Below, piece after piece: positions 33,328 through 34,438 of a DNA stretch of 34,438 nt. Positions within the stretch are counted from its first letter, which is position 1. Each line of letters opens with the position of its first letter. The DNA lies in assembly GCA_027065695.1 (NCBI GenBank), contig JAMONP010000048.1:1-34438 (forward strand), given 5' to 3'. The notes under the pieces were generated by a model that worked only from the letters and a program-made list of their open reading frames with translations, was not told the DNA's origin and did not search any database. This stretch comes from Desulfuromonadales bacterium. GTDB lineage: Bacteria > Desulfobacterota > Desulfuromonadia > Desulfuromonadales > BM103. Both the position numbers and the translations under genes were made by a program.

Positions 33328-34438
33328 ATGGAAATCGAACAGGGCGCGGGGAAAATTGCCAAATGTTTACGACTGATGCTCAACGACAAACCGGGGCATC
33401 TCGCGAGCGTGACGACTGTGATTGCAGAAAATGATGCCAGCGTCGGCGACATCCACTTGGTGAGGTTTGGACGTACCTACAACACGCGCGAGATTGTTGT
33501 TTATGTGGATTCTGATCAGCAGTTTGAGGACCTGGTCGATGCCATTGCCAATCTGGAAGGAATTATAGTCGAGGATGTGATCGATCTGGTTCACCAGGTG
33601 CACGAAGGCGGGAAAATTGCCACGAAGAGTCAGGTGAGAATCGAGACTATCACGGACGTGCGTCAGATCTACACGCCGGGAGTTGCCGTCATCTGTAAAG
33701 ACATTGAACGCTCTCTGGAGCTCGCCTACCAGTACACCTCGATCCCCAACCAGGTTGCCATCGTCACCAATGGCACAGCGATCCTCGGGCTAGGTGATAT
33801 TGGTGCTGTGTTCCCGGTATGCCCGTGATGGAAGGCAAGGCCGTACTTTTCGACTATCTGGTTGGTGTCAGCGGTGTGCCGATCCTGATTCAGAATCGCG
33901 ACCCCCAGGTGATTATCGAGACAGTGCGTAATATCGCGCCGACCTTCGGTACCATCAAGCTCGAAGACATCAAGGCACCGGAATGCTTTGAAATTGAGGA
34001 CACCCTCGATGCCGAACTTGATATTCCAGTGATGCATGACGACCAGCACGGTACCGCAGTTGTGGTGCTGGCGGCGCTGCTCAATGCCAGCCGTTTCTCC
34101 GGCCTGATGTTGAATAAATCAATCGTCGGCATGGTCGGCCTGGGTGCTGCAGGTATGGGTATCAGCAAGCTGCTGCTTGCCTATGGGGTTAAAGAAGTGA
34201 TCGGTGCCGACCTCGATGAGACCGCCTGCGAGCGGCTCGTTGCGCTGGGTGGTAAGGCCGGTTCATTGGGTGATGTCATGAAGAAAGCTCACGTCATAAT
34301 CGCCACCACCGGTTGCCCAGAGTTGATCAAGCCGGAGATGGTGCGTAAGGGATCGGTCATTCTCGCCCTCTCCAACCCGAAGCCAGAAATCAAGCCTGAC
34401 GTTGCCATACGGGCGGGAGCTTCCTTTGCTGCCGACAG
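33328..34438 (+). pseudogene. ACT-domain malic enzyme, frame broken near 33810, 3' end outside window
   Basis: The start at 33328 follows GGAGA (33318-33322) and lies downstream of the promoter. An N-terminal ACT-like domain (about 10-85: LRLMLNDKPGHLASVTTVIAEND...) precedes the malic enzyme part: VRQIYTPGVAVICKDI (catalytic Tyr region) and VTNGTAILGLGDIGAV. The first frame then ends in a TGA at 33826-33828. From the ATG at 33819, in a frame shifted by two bases, the protein resumes exactly where expected (MPVMEGKAVLFDYLVG, PVMHDDQHGTAVVVL, the Rossmann GLGAAGMG) and stays open to the end. Converts malate to pyruvate and CO2 with NAD(P). A 1-nt loss or 2-nt gain between 33808 and 33818 explains the break; a sequencing error is as likely as a real mutation. 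Confidence 0.85.

Overview
The window looks like a chromosomal segment of an anaerobic deltaproteobacterium-type organism, most likely Desulfuromonadota (Geobacter/Pelobacter/Desulfuromonas relatives). This is inferred from gene content: a single-chain pyruvate:ferredoxin oxidoreductase, an MglB-MglA pair, a multi-subunit Mrp/Mbh-type antiporter, hrcA-grpE-dnaK-dnaJ under a CIRCE operator, and a malic enzyme with an N-terminal ACT domain. No species can be named from the sequence alone. Most genes are moderately GC-rich; about 1.0-3.0 kb is clearly AT-rich and looks acquired.

Layout. (1) 1-3.7 kb, accessory: a response-regulator receiver domain that stops early, a GC-rich non-coding stretch, an AT-rich three-gene membrane cassette of unknown function (two-TM GAF-like protein, winged-helix-like/TM protein, small three-TM protein), and a 5'-truncated remnant of a REP-associated (Y1/RAYT-like) transposase. 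(2) 3.7-7.7 kb: yifB and trxB (minus), a small membrane-anchored DUF4124-like protein (plus), and a nitrilase-family amidohydrolase (minus). (3) 7.95-15.7 kb: a compact twelve-gene operon. Its first eight genes follow the order of the Mrp module of archaeal membrane-bound hydrogenases (E-F-G-MbhD-MbhE-B-C-D), followed by two more NuoL/M/N-type antiporter subunits and two small membrane proteins. No hydrogenase catalytic gene is present. hemW follows. (4) 16.9-24.8 kb: a MITE-like inverted-repeat element, then a sigma70-type promoter overlapped downstream by CIRCE, a terminator-like leader hairpin, hrcA-grpE-dnaK-dnaJ, and two envelope genes (LpoA-like protein, lipoprotein) tightly appended. 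(5) 24.9-28.1 kb: tRNA-Ser(GGA), 4.5S/SRP RNA, dnaX, ebfC, recR, a neighbourhood also found in Firmicutes. (6) 28.2-34.4 kb: nifJ with a strong terminator, mglB-mglA with a terminator, and an ACT-domain malic enzyme that carries a frame break and runs off the window end.

The least explained parts are the AT-rich three-gene cassette and the extended Mrp/Mbh-like operon, whose last antiporter-type subunit lacks the usual TM7 lysine. Start codons were moved from the longest open frame where a ribosome site, family N-terminus or promoter position argued for it; TTG starts are inferred for grpE, dnaJ and the MbhE-like gene.
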